DNA of 64,000 nucleotides. Source: Chinchilla lanigera (Eukaryota; Chordata; Mammalia; Rodentia; Chinchillidae). Both the position numbers and the translations under genes were made by a program. This document shows, piece by piece, positions 23,270 to 33,824 of the stretch; the stretch's first letter is position 1, and the number at the start of each line of letters is the position of its first letter. Under the pieces are notes generated by a model that was not told where the DNA came from, searched no databases, and was given only the letters and a program-made list of their open reading frames with translations. The stretch spans positions 12,729,516-12,793,515 of the forward strand of contig NW_004955463.1 in NCBI RefSeq assembly GCF_000276665.1. The letters run 5' to 3'.

Positions 23270-24793
23270 GGAATCTTTTGCTATTCTAGGCCTCTTCTGG
23301 TTCCAAGTGAATTTTAGGAATGTCTTTCTCTAGATCTGTGAGGTATACTAATGGTGTTTTAATTGGGATTGCATTGAATCTGTACAATTTTATGAGTATG
23401 ACCATTTTCACAATGTTGGTTCTTCCTATCCATGAGCAAGTAATATCTTTCCATCTTCTGAAATCCTCTTTGATCTCTTTTCTCAGAGTATTGTAATTGT
23501 TACTGTATAGATCTTTTACTTCTTTTGTTAGATTGATTCCTAAGTATTTCATTTTTTTAGATGCTATCATGAATGATGTGGTTTCCCTAATTTCTCTCTC
23601 AGTCCATTTGTTGTTTGTGTACAGGAATACTATTGATTTTTGAGTGTTGACAGTGTATCCAGCTATGCTACTGAGTTTGGTTATTAAATCTATACGCCTT
23701 TTGGTGGAGTATTTGGGAACTTCTATGTACAGTATCATGTCATCTATGAATAATGATAATTAAACTTCTTCCTTTCCTATCCTTATTCCTTTTATTTCTC
23801 TCTCTTGTCTAATTGCTCTGACTAATACTTCCAGAACTATGTTGAATAGGAGTGGTGACAGTGGACATCCTTGTCTTGTTTCTGATTTTAAAGTGAAAGC
23901 TTTCAATTTTTGTCCATTTAGCATGATGTTAGCTGTTGGTTTGTCATAGATGGCTTTGATCAAATTGAGGTAAAGACCATCTATTCCTATTTTATGTAGA
24001 TTTTTTATCCTGAATGAGTGTTGGACTTTATCAAAAGTTTTTTCTTCATCTATTGAGATGATCATGTAATTTTTACCTCTGGCTCTGTTGATATGGTGTA
24101 TTACATTAATTGGTTTGCGCATATTGAACCATCCCTGCATTCCTGGGATGAATCCCACTTGGTCATGGTGTATTATCTTCTTGATGATTTGTTACATTCT
24201 GTTTGCTTATATTTTGTTGAAAATTTTTGCATCTATATTCATCAGGCAGATTGACCAGTAGTTTCTTTCTTGGTTGGGTCTTTCTCTGGCTTTGGTGTCA
24301 GGGTAATACTTGCCTCCAGGAATGAGTTGGGGAGAATTCCTTCCCTTTCAATTTCATTAAAGAGTTTGAGAAGAATTGAAGTTAAACCTTCACTAAATTT
24401 CTTGAGAATTCAGCTGTGAGTCCATCAGGACCTGGGCTTTTCTTTGTTGGCAAAATGTTTACTATATTTTCAATTTCACTGGCTGATATTGAGTTATTCA
24501 GGATTTTTATGTCTTCTTCATTCAGCTTTGGTAATTCATATATATCTAGGAATCAGTACATTTCCTCTATGTTTTCCATTCTATGATAGTAAAGATTTTC
24601 AAAGTAGTTATTGATGATCTTCTGAATTTCTATTGGATTTGTAGTGATTTCATCTCTTTCATTTCTTATTGCATGAATTTAAGATTTTTCTTTCCTTTTT
24701 TGATAAGGTTGGCTACAGGTTTATCAATTTTATTCATTCTTTCAAAGAACCAACTGTTTGATTCATTAATTCTTTGTATTGTTTGCTTAGTCT
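23270..24793 (-). pseudogene. L1 ORF2 reverse transcriptase, inverted part
   Basis: Reverse-strand translation gives L1 ORF2 reverse transcriptase blocks, split by stops and frameshifts. At 24158-23760 lie the '[16 protein letters not shown]' region (the first catalytic aspartate block; the usual FDKIQH-type motif reads FDKVQHSF), '[28 protein letters not shown]' region and '[11 protein letters not shown]'. The next piece, in another frame, carries the catalytic block as F-I-D-D followed by M-I-L-Y-I (the family normally has F-A-D-D), so both aspartates remain but the alanine is replaced. It continues 'MKYLGINLTKEVKDLYSNN' to the break near 23270. It cannot encode a working enzyme: it is inverted, truncated and frame-broken. 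Confidence 0.9.
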
Positions 24794-26018
24794 CATGCAA
24801 TCCTGGGCAACAAAAACAAGGCAGGAGGTATCCCAATCCCTGACTTGAAATTATACTACAAAGTTACTGTGATAAAATCAGCATGGTACTGGCAAAAAGA
24901 AACAGATCTGAAGATCAGTAGAACAGATCAGAAGATGCAGACACAACTACAAACACACTCAGACACCTTATCTTTGACAAAGGGCCAAACATGTTCACTG
25001 GAAGAAAAAAAGCTTCTTTAATAAATAGTGTCACATGATGAAGATTAAAGCTAGACCCAAGCCTATCACCATGTACCAAACTAAAGTTAAAATGGATCAG
25101 TGATCTAAATATCAAAACACAAACTCTAAATCTACTGGAAGAGAAAGTAAGTAAAAATCTTGAAGACATAGGGGTAGGTAGAGAGTTCATGAACAAAAAC
25201 CAAGCTGCATGTGAGATACTTCAAAGAATCAACTACTGGGATTTCACCTTATTGAAAGATTTTGCACATCAAAAGATGTCACCAAGAGAGTAAAAAGAAA
25301 ACCCAAGAGTTGGGAAAAAAATTTTAGCCAACTGCCCCTCAGACAAAGGACTTCTATCTAGAACATATAAAGAATTTTTAAAAATCAGGCCCCTCAAATT
25401 CAAAGACCCAAAAATTGTCATCTGAGATGAATACACACTTCTCAGATGAAGAAATATTAATGGTGAATAAATATATGAAAAAATGTTCAACATCATCGGT
25501 CATTCTAGAAATGCAAATTAAAACAACACTGAAATTCTATCTCATCCCAGAAAGAATGGCTAGCATTAAGAAATCAATGAATAATAAATGCTGGAGAGGC
25601 TGTGGGGAAAAAGGAACACTTCTCCACAGCTGGTGGGAGTGAAGATTGGTGAAACCACTGTGGAAATGAGTGTGGAGATTCTTCACAAAACTAACATTAG
25701 AGGTCCCACTTAATCCAGGTATTCCCCTTCTGTGTATTTTCCCAGAAGAATAAAAGCATCATCCTACACTGATATAGGTGCATGCATGTTTATAGCAGCA
25801 CAATTTTTCATAGCTAAATTTTGGAAACAACCTAAATGCCCATCAACTGAGGAATGCATATAAAAGTTGTGGTATTTTTATATAATGGAGTATTACTCAG
25901 CTATAAAAAAGATAAACTCAAGGCTTTTACAGGTAAATGGGTGCAATTAGAGACCATATTCATAAGTGAAGTAAATCAGACCCACATATGTAGACATCAT
26001 GTTGTCTCCCTAGTGTAA
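24794..26018 (+). pseudogene. L1 ORF2 C-terminal part, sense part
   Basis: Starts in the [18 protein letters not shown] region and continues through the ORF2 C-terminal domain. The cysteine/histidine motif is visible at 25587-25642 as [17 protein letters not shown], in which the final cysteine is lost to a stop. The end reads H-H-V-V-S-L followed by a stop near 26016, matching the ORF2 ends of the two other L1 copies here (at about 53799 and 54568). Several stops and frameshifts interrupt it. Confidence 0.88.
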
Positions 26019-26644
26019 CAACATGAAAGAGTAAGTAGAACCCAAAATGTACAATAGATATTGGGAAAGAGAAAGAAATTGCTCAAAGTAGGAAAATACT
26101 GGGATCAGAGAAAGGAGAAAAGGAAAAAGAGAAGGAAGGAGAAATATATATATGTATACAGAAGGATGGCTGGGATAACTGTATTGCTGATGTCTAATGG
26201 TTTAATGAAAGGAGCAGTTAATGCTTTATTTTCTTATTTACTTACTTATTTATTTTTTGACCAATTTTCCATGCTTATATCTAGTAATCTGTACAACTAA
26301 CTTGAACACAACAATATGCAATGTAACAACCATGCTTAAATTCCTATCATCTTGTTTGGTGAAACTCTGTATCATTTATAATTTTTTTGTTTTTATTTTT
26401 TATTATCTTTAATGGTTTGATTAATCTTTCATTCTTACATCTGGTAATCTGACCAATTCCAATGAAGATAAAAATATGTAATATAACAGCCACTGTTAAT
26501 CCTTATCATTTTGTTCTGAACCTCTGTATCATTCTTATTGTTTTTCCTTTGTTTTGTTTTTATCTGTGTCGTTGGCATTTTGCTATTGCTCTTTTTTTCC
26601 AATTCTTTTTAAAATAAATAAATGAATGAATGAATGAATGAATG
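26019..26644 (+). other. L1 3' UTR with duplicated 160-bp unit and tail
   Basis: After ORF2 comes a purine-rich tract (about 26040-26150, shared in type with the copy ending at 53450) and then two related copies of about 160 bases: 'ctagtaatctgtac...tgtaacaaccatgcttaaat...aaactctgtatcatt' from 26281 and 'ctggtaatctgacc...tataacagccactgttaat...aacctctgtatcatt' from 26441. The element closes with an AATA/AATG tail at 26610-26644. Confidence 0.75.
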
Positions 26645-26646
26645 AA
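26614..26646. repeat. (AATA)n(AATG)n tail
   Basis: Three aata units followed by six aatg units, located exactly at the 3' end of the twin-primed L1. It is an expanded L1 tail. Confidence 0.9.
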
Positions 26647-26678
26647 AACTATGTAACAAAAAATAAAACAACTTGATA

Positions 26679-26864
26679 CCATACTAGTAAAAATTATTTT
26701 GTCTTTTTTGAGACAGGGTCTCACTATGCAGTTCAGGCTGACCTTGAGCCACTTTGTAGCCCAGGCTGGCCTCGAACTCACAGCTATCCTCCTACCTCAG
26801 CCTCCCCTGTGCTGGGATTACAGGTGTGCATGACCACACCCAGCTTCTCCATACTAGTAAAATT
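26679..26864 (-). mobile_element. B1 SINE with target duplication
   Basis: Reverse-strand B1: the left end is the tail side ('tttttgagacagggtctcactatgc') and the right end is the head ('gctgggattacaggtgtgcatgaccacacccagc'). The repeated phrase caggctg at 26734 and 26762 marks an internal duplication of 28 bases. Target duplication ccatactagtaaaa(a)tt is present at 26679-26695 and 26849-26864. It lies 20 bases past the end of the twin-primed L1, so it is an independent event. Confidence 0.93.
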
Positions 26865-27904
26865 GAAAAATGGGTAAAAATATTTTATAGAAAGATGTAA
26901 ATTACTTTACAAAAATTTTCTTAACACAAGTAAGAATATTTAAATTGTTTAATAAGCACTGAGGAAAAAAATCAAGAATACAGCAAAAACAAAAATAATC
27001 CTCTCCCCTGAAAGCACAGAACTCAGATGATTCCAACCATGATTCATAGGGGCTCAGTAGTTTTTGAATTAAATACCTAATTCTAGAAAAATGAAGACTC
27101 TTCCCAATGTCTTGCTGAAGCTGTAGCCCTGGGAATAGCCTGGACTCATGGCCTGCCAAATCAGAAATATTAAATGGTAAAACCTCTATTTTTCTAGGCA
27201 GGATAAAGAGCCAGAAGAAGGTGGACAGTTAAATAAAACATCAGTTCACACCTATTAAAAGCAGTACAGGCAGATTCAGTGCCCAACTGGCTGGAAGAAA
27301 TCCTGTGGCAGGTTGACTTTCAATGAAGATCATTTCTCCACCTTCCTGTTTTAATTTGGTTTCTCTGGCACATGCTGCTTTCTTGGCTTGGAAGAAATCT
27401 GCTTAACTACCACCACCTTGATGGTGACCCAAAAGGAACTGGTTTCTTTCACCACTTGGGGAGTTGTGCTTTTGACATCCACAAACATAACTGCATTGCC
27501 TCCCACTGAAGTCTTGGAGAAAGAACATCCAACAGGAAAGGAGAGGACCTGTGCTGGGCTGGGCCAGGCCTTGTGATATTGGTGGAAAAGGATTTGTCCA
27601 TGTTGAGCAAAGTTATAAATTCTAGCCTATTCACAGGTGCCTCACAGCTAAAGACTGTCTTTGTAAATAACTCCACGCTATGTGCAAATGGTAGATGCAT
27701 GGCTAAGGCCTAACTCCCCACCTAGCTTCAGAGCAGCCAGGTGCTACATTCCTAGTTAGCTTCCAGGGCTCTCCATATGTAAACACTCTTTTCCTATAGA
27801 TCACAAAAATTTCACGGTCATGTCATTGTTTCCCAAATAGGTTCAACATTATATCTGCTTGCCAAATGGCCCACAAGGCCTTCATCCAAGCAAACAAGAG
27901 CTTC
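26865..27904. other. Unique non-coding sequence
   Basis: No repeat family or coding signal recognised in about 1 kb. Confidence 0.45.
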
Positions 27905-28310
27905 CTGAACATGTGTATATTGGTCTCCTAGTGAGTCTGTAAACAGCACACATTTTTAAATCTTATACTTTAGGAGGTCAAAAGTCCAAAATGATTTATA
28001 GGGCTAAAATCAAGGACTGTGTTTCCTCTGGAGATTGCAGAGGAGAATCCATTTCTTGCATCTTCCAGCTTCTAGAAGCCACCTGTGTTCACTGGCTCCT
28101 GATGGCTTACTCCACCATTGGAGTGCATCACTCTAACCTCTGCTGCCATGGTCCCCCTTTTCCCTGGATATTGGCCCCCTCACCTCCCTTCTGGAAGGGG
28201 ACTGAACTGGTTGTAATTAATATAACATGATCTCCCCTTTTCTAGATCTTTAACTTAATCACACCTGCAAAATCCCTTTTGTTTTATCATGTAAGGGATC
28301 CTCAGTTAGC
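27905..28310 (-). mobile_element. Solo MLT1-type LTR
   Basis: In reverse orientation the blocks are 'aggaggtcaaaagtccaaaatgatt', 'gcatcttccagcttctagaagcc', 'gcatcactctaacctctgctgccatgg' and 'tctttaacttaatcacacctgcaaaatccc', the MLT1 LTR order. Close to full length but diverged, with no internal sequence. Confidence 0.7.
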
Positions 28311-29649
28311 AGGGATGAAGGCCTGAACCTCACCGAGTTTGGGGGAAGGAAACCAAAAGTGGTAAAATGCTGTTCCCTTTTCACATGAAAGACAGAAAGT
28401 CATCATCCATCCTAACCCAGCTCCAGGGTCCTACCCCACACACCTGGAAACCACAGTCCCCGCCTCCACTTAGATGGGGCCCTGCATATTCCACACCTGG
28501 ACATTCCCTTTTGTTCTCTGAAGGCTGAAGACTTGGGAATAAAACATGTAGGCCCAGACACAGTGTACATGGGGATAACATATTCAGAGGCAGAGATAGC
28601 CAAGTTCACAATGGGTAAGGCCATAGAGAAGAAGTGAGTGATAAAAGAAACAGTAGTGACTCTATGTAAGCCACTTGTTATCAGTCTAAAGTCACTAGAT
28701 CCTAAGCAACATCCACAGATATTTTGACGCTTATTTTGTACAGTGAAGCAAAACAATTGAAGATTGAAGAACCAATGGTAGATGTGAATAGGCAATTGTT
28801 CAAGCTCATAGTAATGATGGTGATTTGGAACCCATGCCTGTTTCCAAAGTTCTTGTTCTTTTGCTCATAGTTTATATTGTATATCACATCCATGCTAAGT
28901 CATCAAGACCAAAATAGCCTCATTTCTGCTCCCTAAAAGTCCTTTCATGCAAGGATTCAATTCTGGTGAGGACAGTATATTATGATAGATGCTTGTGAGC
29001 TTCGGTATGTTCAAGCATCAGGGAGAATTGTCTCAGCTAAGCTGTGGTCTAGCCAGTAAACAACCAGAGTGGACTCTAACCTCTGGAAGGCAAGGAATGA
29101 CTGTCACAGGGCAGAAAGTCAAGGTTTCTGGCTGAGCAGCCAGGCTCTGTTTCTGTTAGGAATCGGGATCCACTAGGCAGGATGACCCCAGTACTTTACT
29201 TGAAGATGCTGCCCAAGATCCACTTCAAGGAGGAGGAGCTCCAGGGCTGCACCACACCTGTGCCCCACTGGCTCCCAAGAAAGGGATTCATTCTACTCAA
29301 CAGCTGGGCAGGGCCGGAGAGGCAATGACTCCTGCTGGGATCAAAGTCTGTGTTTGGAATCAAGCACATCTCTTTTGTTTCCTTATGAATAGAGTTCTAT
29401 TTTTCTGGTCCAAGTATAGCTCATTAGAATTTCCAGGGATATTTCTTTTACCAAGAAAAAGAAGACATGCAGGTGCAAAAGGACACCTGTGCAGGTACAC
29501 AAGAACAGGTCCACATCAAAGAAATATTCAACCAGATAAGAAGGTGGCATTGCTGATATATCTGAACAATTCTCCAGTCTCTGAAATGTGGAGGCCATTT
29601 CTCTTTCTCTTCATGCTTCAAGTTTGAAGCCTGATGTCCATCCAATCAA
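28311..29649. other. Unique non-coding sequence
   Basis: No repeat family recognised. The reverse frame 28412-28795 (127 codons) and the forward frame 29325-29627 (100 codons) show no domain, codon bias or splice context that would make them exons. Confidence 0.45.
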
Positions 29650-29872
29650 GTTCTTAGTCTACACTCCAGAGCTTTCTCTGTCACGATAGAAATGCTCCAT
29701 ATCTGCAGTGTCACACATGGCAGCTGGATGTGGCTGTGGGACACTTGAAATGTAGCTGGTGTGAGTGAGGATATGAATTTTCAACTTTATTTTATTTTAA
29801 TTAATTGAAATGTAAAGGCAAATGGCCACATATGGACTGTGGCCACTGTACTGCTCAGCACAGGTTTAGATA
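29650..29872 (+). mobile_element. MER3/MER20-type hAT-Charlie element
   Basis: The order 'acgatagaaatgctccatatctgcagtgtcacacatggcagc', 'acttgaaatgtagctggtgtgagtgagg', 'ttttattttaattaattgaaatg', 'aaatggccacatatggactgtggcca' and 'ctgctcagcacagg' matches a small palindromic hAT-Charlie MER element. The inverted end structure is recognisable although decayed. The exact subfamily is uncertain. Confidence 0.7.
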
Positions 29873-29899
29873 CGCAAGCTGCATAGAGACAGCAGCTCC

Positions 29900-29992
29900 G
29901 CATTACCCAGTCCTGTATTCCCAGTGCTGTTGCAGAGCCTGCCACATACTTTGTACTCAATAAATGTTTCTTGCTTGACTGAATGAGGGAAA
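29900..29992 (+). mobile_element. L2 3' end fragment
   Basis: 'cctgccacatactttgtactcaataaatgtttcttgcttgactgaatgag' follows the ancient L2/MIR-type 3' terminal phrase with its caataaatgtttgttgaatgaatg ending. Confidence 0.5.
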
Positions 29993-30129
29993 GAAGGTAA
30001 CATTTCATTGAAGTATCTTACTATACTAAAATGGAAAAAAGAGTAATTCCTTTCTTAAATTCTGTAATTTTCACTTTTATAAATTTTGGCAAACTACAGT
30101 TTAAAATAATATTAGAATCGTAATTGTTA

Positions 30130-30540
30130 ACACGTATGAACTGTTCAGTGTGTGAAAGTTTTTATGATAATTACTTAGTTTGATCATTACAATAACCCCA
30201 TTTTTCAATTGAGGAAACAGAGCCTGAGGGCTAAATCATTAATTTTAAACTAAGGATTGTGGCCATTGCTGGGAAGAAAAATCAATTAAGTTGGTCCCAG
30301 CTCACCTAGATAGGTACAACGTGTGTGTGTGTGTGTGTGTGTGTGTATATTTTTTTATTCACAGCTTTGCATGTTATGTATGTGTGTGTTTACACATATG
30401 AAAATGTTTGATAGCTATTAGATTAAATAACTTACTGAAGGATAGTCAGCCAGTTAATAATAAGTTGGGATCTGTAATCAGACTATCTGATTTCAGGCCT
30501 TATGCCTTAACTGGTATGCCCTATAATAGCCTATGGGTTT
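30130..30540 (-). mobile_element. MIR fragment split by a 180-bp insertion
   Basis: 30130-30240 reads as reverse MIR ('ttacaataaccccatttttcaattgaggaaacagagcctgagg'), and 30421-30540 continues it ('gattaaataacttactgaagg', 'agtcagccagttaataataagttggg'). Between them lies about 180 bases of foreign sequence that includes a (GT)n tract. The two junctions share the similar phrases ctaaatcatta and ttaaataactta. Confidence 0.5.
30319..30348. repeat. (GT)n microsatellite
   Basis: About fourteen GT units, within the sequence that splits the MIR. Confidence 0.95.
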
Positions 30541-31379
30541 GTAATAGCGTCATCTAAATTTTACAAAACTGAACTGCACATAAATCTCAAGAATCTCACC
30601 CAAACATAAAGCATGCGAGGTGTGTGTGTATGTGCGTGGACACACACTTACTTTGAGTAATGTATAATACCTTTTAGATTTAGTCTATTGTCTCTGGCAA
30701 TGGCCCAAGGAAAATCGATTGTATTTTAAATATCTCTAAATCATCCTGAAGGATTCTACTTTGGCAGAGATTTCTGGGGCTCACCAACATGTATTTTCCC
30801 TTTATATATTAGGTACCATTAAGCTACATCTTGCATTTACTTTAAAGTTAGGTGGGGCCGTCTATCATGTTCTGGCCCCTGGGATGTGAGCAGAAGTGTA
30901 CACAGTTTCTAAGACCAACCTCTAACATCCATGGCCTGGTCCTTGCGGGTGTTCCCCTTTGGCTCATCGACACAAGGGATGGTTAGAATGAACTCTGCAG
31001 CCTGAAGGGTAGGCAGAGTCACAAGAAGGAAGGAGTCTCAGCCTTGAAAGACCCTACGGAGCACAGCCCACTAGTCTTCTGACCATGGTAGAAGTGAAAA
31101 CCAGTGTTTTTTGTCATATTATACCATGATTTGTTAGTTGTTCCAGTATTTATCAAACCCTGACTAATAGATCCCTTTAACTGATGAGATATACACACAA
31201 AACGAAAACAAAAACACAACAAAATAATCTGGGATCTGTCTCTCGACTCCCAGCCATCTCCACTGCCTCAGAATAAATGTGGGCTACAGTGCTGGCCATT
31301 TATTCCTGGAGTCAGGTGTGGGTAACAAGTCTGTATCTGATATTTAGTTCCCATGTTTGGGGCCATCAAAGGACAGCGA
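30541..31379. other. Unique non-coding sequence
   Basis: Nothing recognised. Confidence 0.45.
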
Positions 31380-31620
31380 GTATTCAATCATTTAGTAACA
31401 TGACTTTCCATTTGTGTAATGATTTGTAATTTCAAAAGTACTTTTTCCGATACATTATTTCATTTGACTAATTGAATAGGAACAAGTACCCCATTTTACT
31501 GCTGAAGAAGCTGAGACTGTAATATAGTAAGCTTTACCTGAGATCTCACGAATGTTTTAAGAGCAAGGATGTGATTCACATTCCTGTCTACAAATCCCAA
31601 GCCCAGTAACTTCCTAAGGA
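31380..31620 (-). mobile_element. MIR-family fragment
   Basis: 'attatttcatttgactaattgaatagg', 'taccccattttactgctgaagaagctgagac' and 'tgttttaagagcaaggatgtgattcacattcctgtct' follow the reverse MIR order (…ttttacagatgaggaaactgagg… then the tRNA-like head). Diverged. Confidence 0.55.
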
Positions 31621-31724
31621 GAAGGTAAGGGGCAGCATGATTCTTGAAGCTAGGTTTGAGGTTTGCAAGCAAACTCAAGCTCCTATCTACTCACAAGAAG
31701 AAAATCATTAATAAAATGTGATAT

Positions 31725-31862
31725 TCTAAGCTTTCCAAAGTATGTCTACAATTGCCATTTCACTTGATCCTCATAACCCCATGCGGCACTCAGGACTGTG
31801 ATCCCCATTTTAAACACAAGGAATCAGAAGTCCAGAAAGATTAAGTTTACCTAGGTACATAA
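31725..31862 (-). mobile_element. MIR-family fragment
   Basis: 'cacttgatcctcataaccccatgc', 'gatccccattttaaacacaagg' and 'agattaagtttacctaggtac' give the same reverse MIR order as the preceding copy. Confidence 0.6.
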
Positions 31863-31864
31863 CT

Positions 31865-31985
31865 TGTGGAAAAAAGGTAAAACAAAATCTCGTAACAAAA
31901 TAATAGGGAATAACAATAGTTAATACATTACATGGTGTTATCTTTAAAGTAGTTACTCAGGATACAAGATAAGGGCAGGTACACA
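31865..31985 (-). mobile_element. L1 3' end fragment
   Basis: 'ggtaaaacaaaatctcgtaacaaaataataggg' and 'ttatctttaaagtagttactca' match the 3' UTR end of the L1 copies at 53494-53585 and 54240-54320. It is a 5'-truncated L1 3' end of about 120 bases, with the tail side at the left. Confidence 0.75.
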
Positions 31986-32724
31986 AGCTGTAAGGGAAAA
32001 ATTAAGATTAGAACCAGTGTCTCCCGACTCCAAGATTTGAACTACCATTGCTAGATTATGTTTCTGGACTATCCCTGATCTTAGAGTATATTTTGCCCAG
32101 AATGATTATTCCTTGCCAGCCAAATTTTGTCTTCTAGGACTCAATAGCTTTGTACAAACTGGACATTTTTCTCATTTTATTTCTAATGCATTTTAGTTCA
32201 GGGGAAATCAATAACTTCAAAAAAGGTGGAAACATTCCCTAATCTGCTAGTTGCCTCTGATTTTAATCTCTCTTGATGTTTATCATCAGAGAGGAAGGAA
32301 CGCTCTGTTGAGCGCCATGGCATTTGACAGTGGCTGGTGTTTGTGCTGTGGGAGTTGTCATTGCTCTGGTAAGGCCAAAGGTGGGAAGGGGGCATACAGC
32401 ACATCACAGGCCCTTGGATAATAAAACCTCAGGCTCTAATTCCCACGCGGTAATCTAACAGCTACTTGACAAAAACAGAAGAGAGGAAAGGATGAAGAAA
32501 GGGTACAGTATGGCAGGGGAGAGGAAGGGAAGATACCTGACAACTAAGAAAGAAAGGCTGGACCACTGCTGGGCATGAGTGTGTTTCATTTCTCCCACGA
32601 TCATAGAGGACTGAAGGTAATTTTGGGAACAGAAAACTATGAATCATTTTGATGATTCAGATCAAGAAGCAGTGGACATGCTACCCTAGGAGTGATGGCA
32701 GAGGGTGTGGATGAAGAAGGGTAA
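31986..32724. other. Unique non-coding sequence
   Basis: Nothing recognised. Confidence 0.45.
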
Positions 32725-33122
32725 GGAGAGCCAGTGGCTGAATGGTGGCCCCACCAAGTTCTAACCCCCAAACCTGTGGGTGTTCCTGTATATCACAAAG
32801 GAGGTTCAGGATCCTTTAAGGAAGAACTCTTCTGAGTTATATGGATGCCTCAAACACAATCTCATGTATGTGAGAGAGGCAGGGGCCCTTTTCAGACAGA
32901 GACACAGAAGGAAAGGTGAAGTGAGGATGGAGCAGAAAGAGATGTGTGAAACTGACCAGGAAATGCTGGCAGCCACCAGAAACTGACAGATAAGGAATAG
33001 ATTCTCCCCAGAGCCACCTTGATGTGTGACTTCTGACCTCCAGAACTATTCAAAAATAAATTTCTGTTTGAACCATAAGGGTTGTAATAATTCGTGTAGC
33101 AACTCTAGGAAACTAACAGACG
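32725..33122 (+). mobile_element. Solo MLT1-type LTR
   Basis: Begins 'tggtggccccaccaagttc', then 'acctgtgggtgttcctgtatatcac', a 'ggatcctttaaggaagaa' block, 'gctggcagccaccagaaactg', 'gattctccccagagccaccttgatgtgtgacttctgacctccagaac', the signal in 'aaaaataaatttctg', and 'agcaactctaggaaactaacag' at the end. Full MLT1 layout at about 400 bases. Confidence 0.85.
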
Positions 33123-33344
33123 GGGATTGTAATCACAACATTTTGAGTTAAGAATTAAACATCTATAGAGAGGTAAACCCCTGAGGATCTAAGTTTGCCT
33201 ATATCCAGATCATAGAGGAAGCAAAAGCATCCAGTATGCAAGACCACAAAGACCTCAGACTTTGGCTAGCTAGTACCAAGGATAATTCCAAGATAATTTT
33301 GTTTGCAAAACTGAAATGTAAAGCAGAGTAATTCTGGGTTATTC
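33123..33344. other. Short spacer between two LTRs
   Basis: About 220 bases between an MLT1 LTR and a MaLR LTR in the same orientation. No gag-like translation is visible, so there is no evidence that they bound one provirus. Confidence 0.4.
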
Positions 33345-33637
33345 TTATGGCTTAGTTCTAAAATATCCCTCAAATCTTTGTGTTCAGAAGTAGGGTTTTG
33401 GGGAGGTGATTGGATCATTTATGCATGGTCTTGGGTGCTACACCTGGTCTCCTCATCCTTCTTTCTCTATCACTGTTCCCTCATCTATTTCCTGGTCACT
33501 ATGACTAAGTAGCTTCACTCTGCCATGCCCTCCCATTATGCTGTTCCTGCCTTAAAGTGTGTTGACCATGTACTGAATTTCCAGAAACATAAGCTTAATA
33601 AATCTTTCTTCTTTTAAATTGTAGGTGTCAGTCATGG
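33345..33637 (+). mobile_element. Solo MaLR LTR
   Basis: 'gttttggggaggtgattggatcat', 'cttctttctctatcactg', 'tagcttcactctgccatgccctcc', 'gtgttgaccatgtactgaa', 'cttaataaatctttcttc' and 'ttgtaggtgtcag' occur in LTR order with the polyadenylation signal near the 3' end. Confidence 0.75.
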
Positions 33638-33780
33638 GATCTCAGGGTCCAGAAAACAGACACATACAGTTACTTTGAAAATTGAAATGGCTAACAGACT
33701 GGTGAGTAACAACTTGAGCTTTGTAAGTTATGAACATAATGTAATTATGATCTCTATAATACCCCTCCAGTAAAATAGGC

Positions 33781-33781
33781 A

Positions 33782-33823
<42 letters not shown>
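33781..33823. repeat. (CA)n microsatellite
   Basis: About twenty CA units without interruption. Confidence 0.97.

Positions 33824-33824
<1 letters not shown>

Larger units (their letters stand above)
23256..26658. mobile_element. Twin-primed L1 insertion with target duplication
   Basis: One L1 copy in two parts: an inverted 5' part (23270 to about 24793, reverse strand) joined to a sense 3' part (about 24794-26644, plus strand). The L1 coordinates meet at the same codon region: the inverted part stops after the sequence for I-A-K and the sense part begins at [11 protein letters not shown]. The outer borders carry a target duplication, aaaactatataaca at 23256-23269 and aaaactatgtaaca at 26645-26658 (one mismatch). 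An (AATA/AATG)n tail closes the 3' end. This is the product expected when both nicked target strands prime on the same L1 RNA (twin priming). Confidence 0.9.

Noticed and set aside
28412..28795. 127-codon reverse frame
   Set aside because: No family similarity, domain or codon signal; unique non-coding sequence.
29325..29627. 100-codon forward frame
   Set aside because: No domain or splice context; overlapping frames of similar length on the other strand indicate chance.
33123..33344. Internal region of an MaLR provirus between two same-strand LTRs
   Set aside because: The LTRs are of different subfamily type and the 220-base spacer shows no gag-like sequence.
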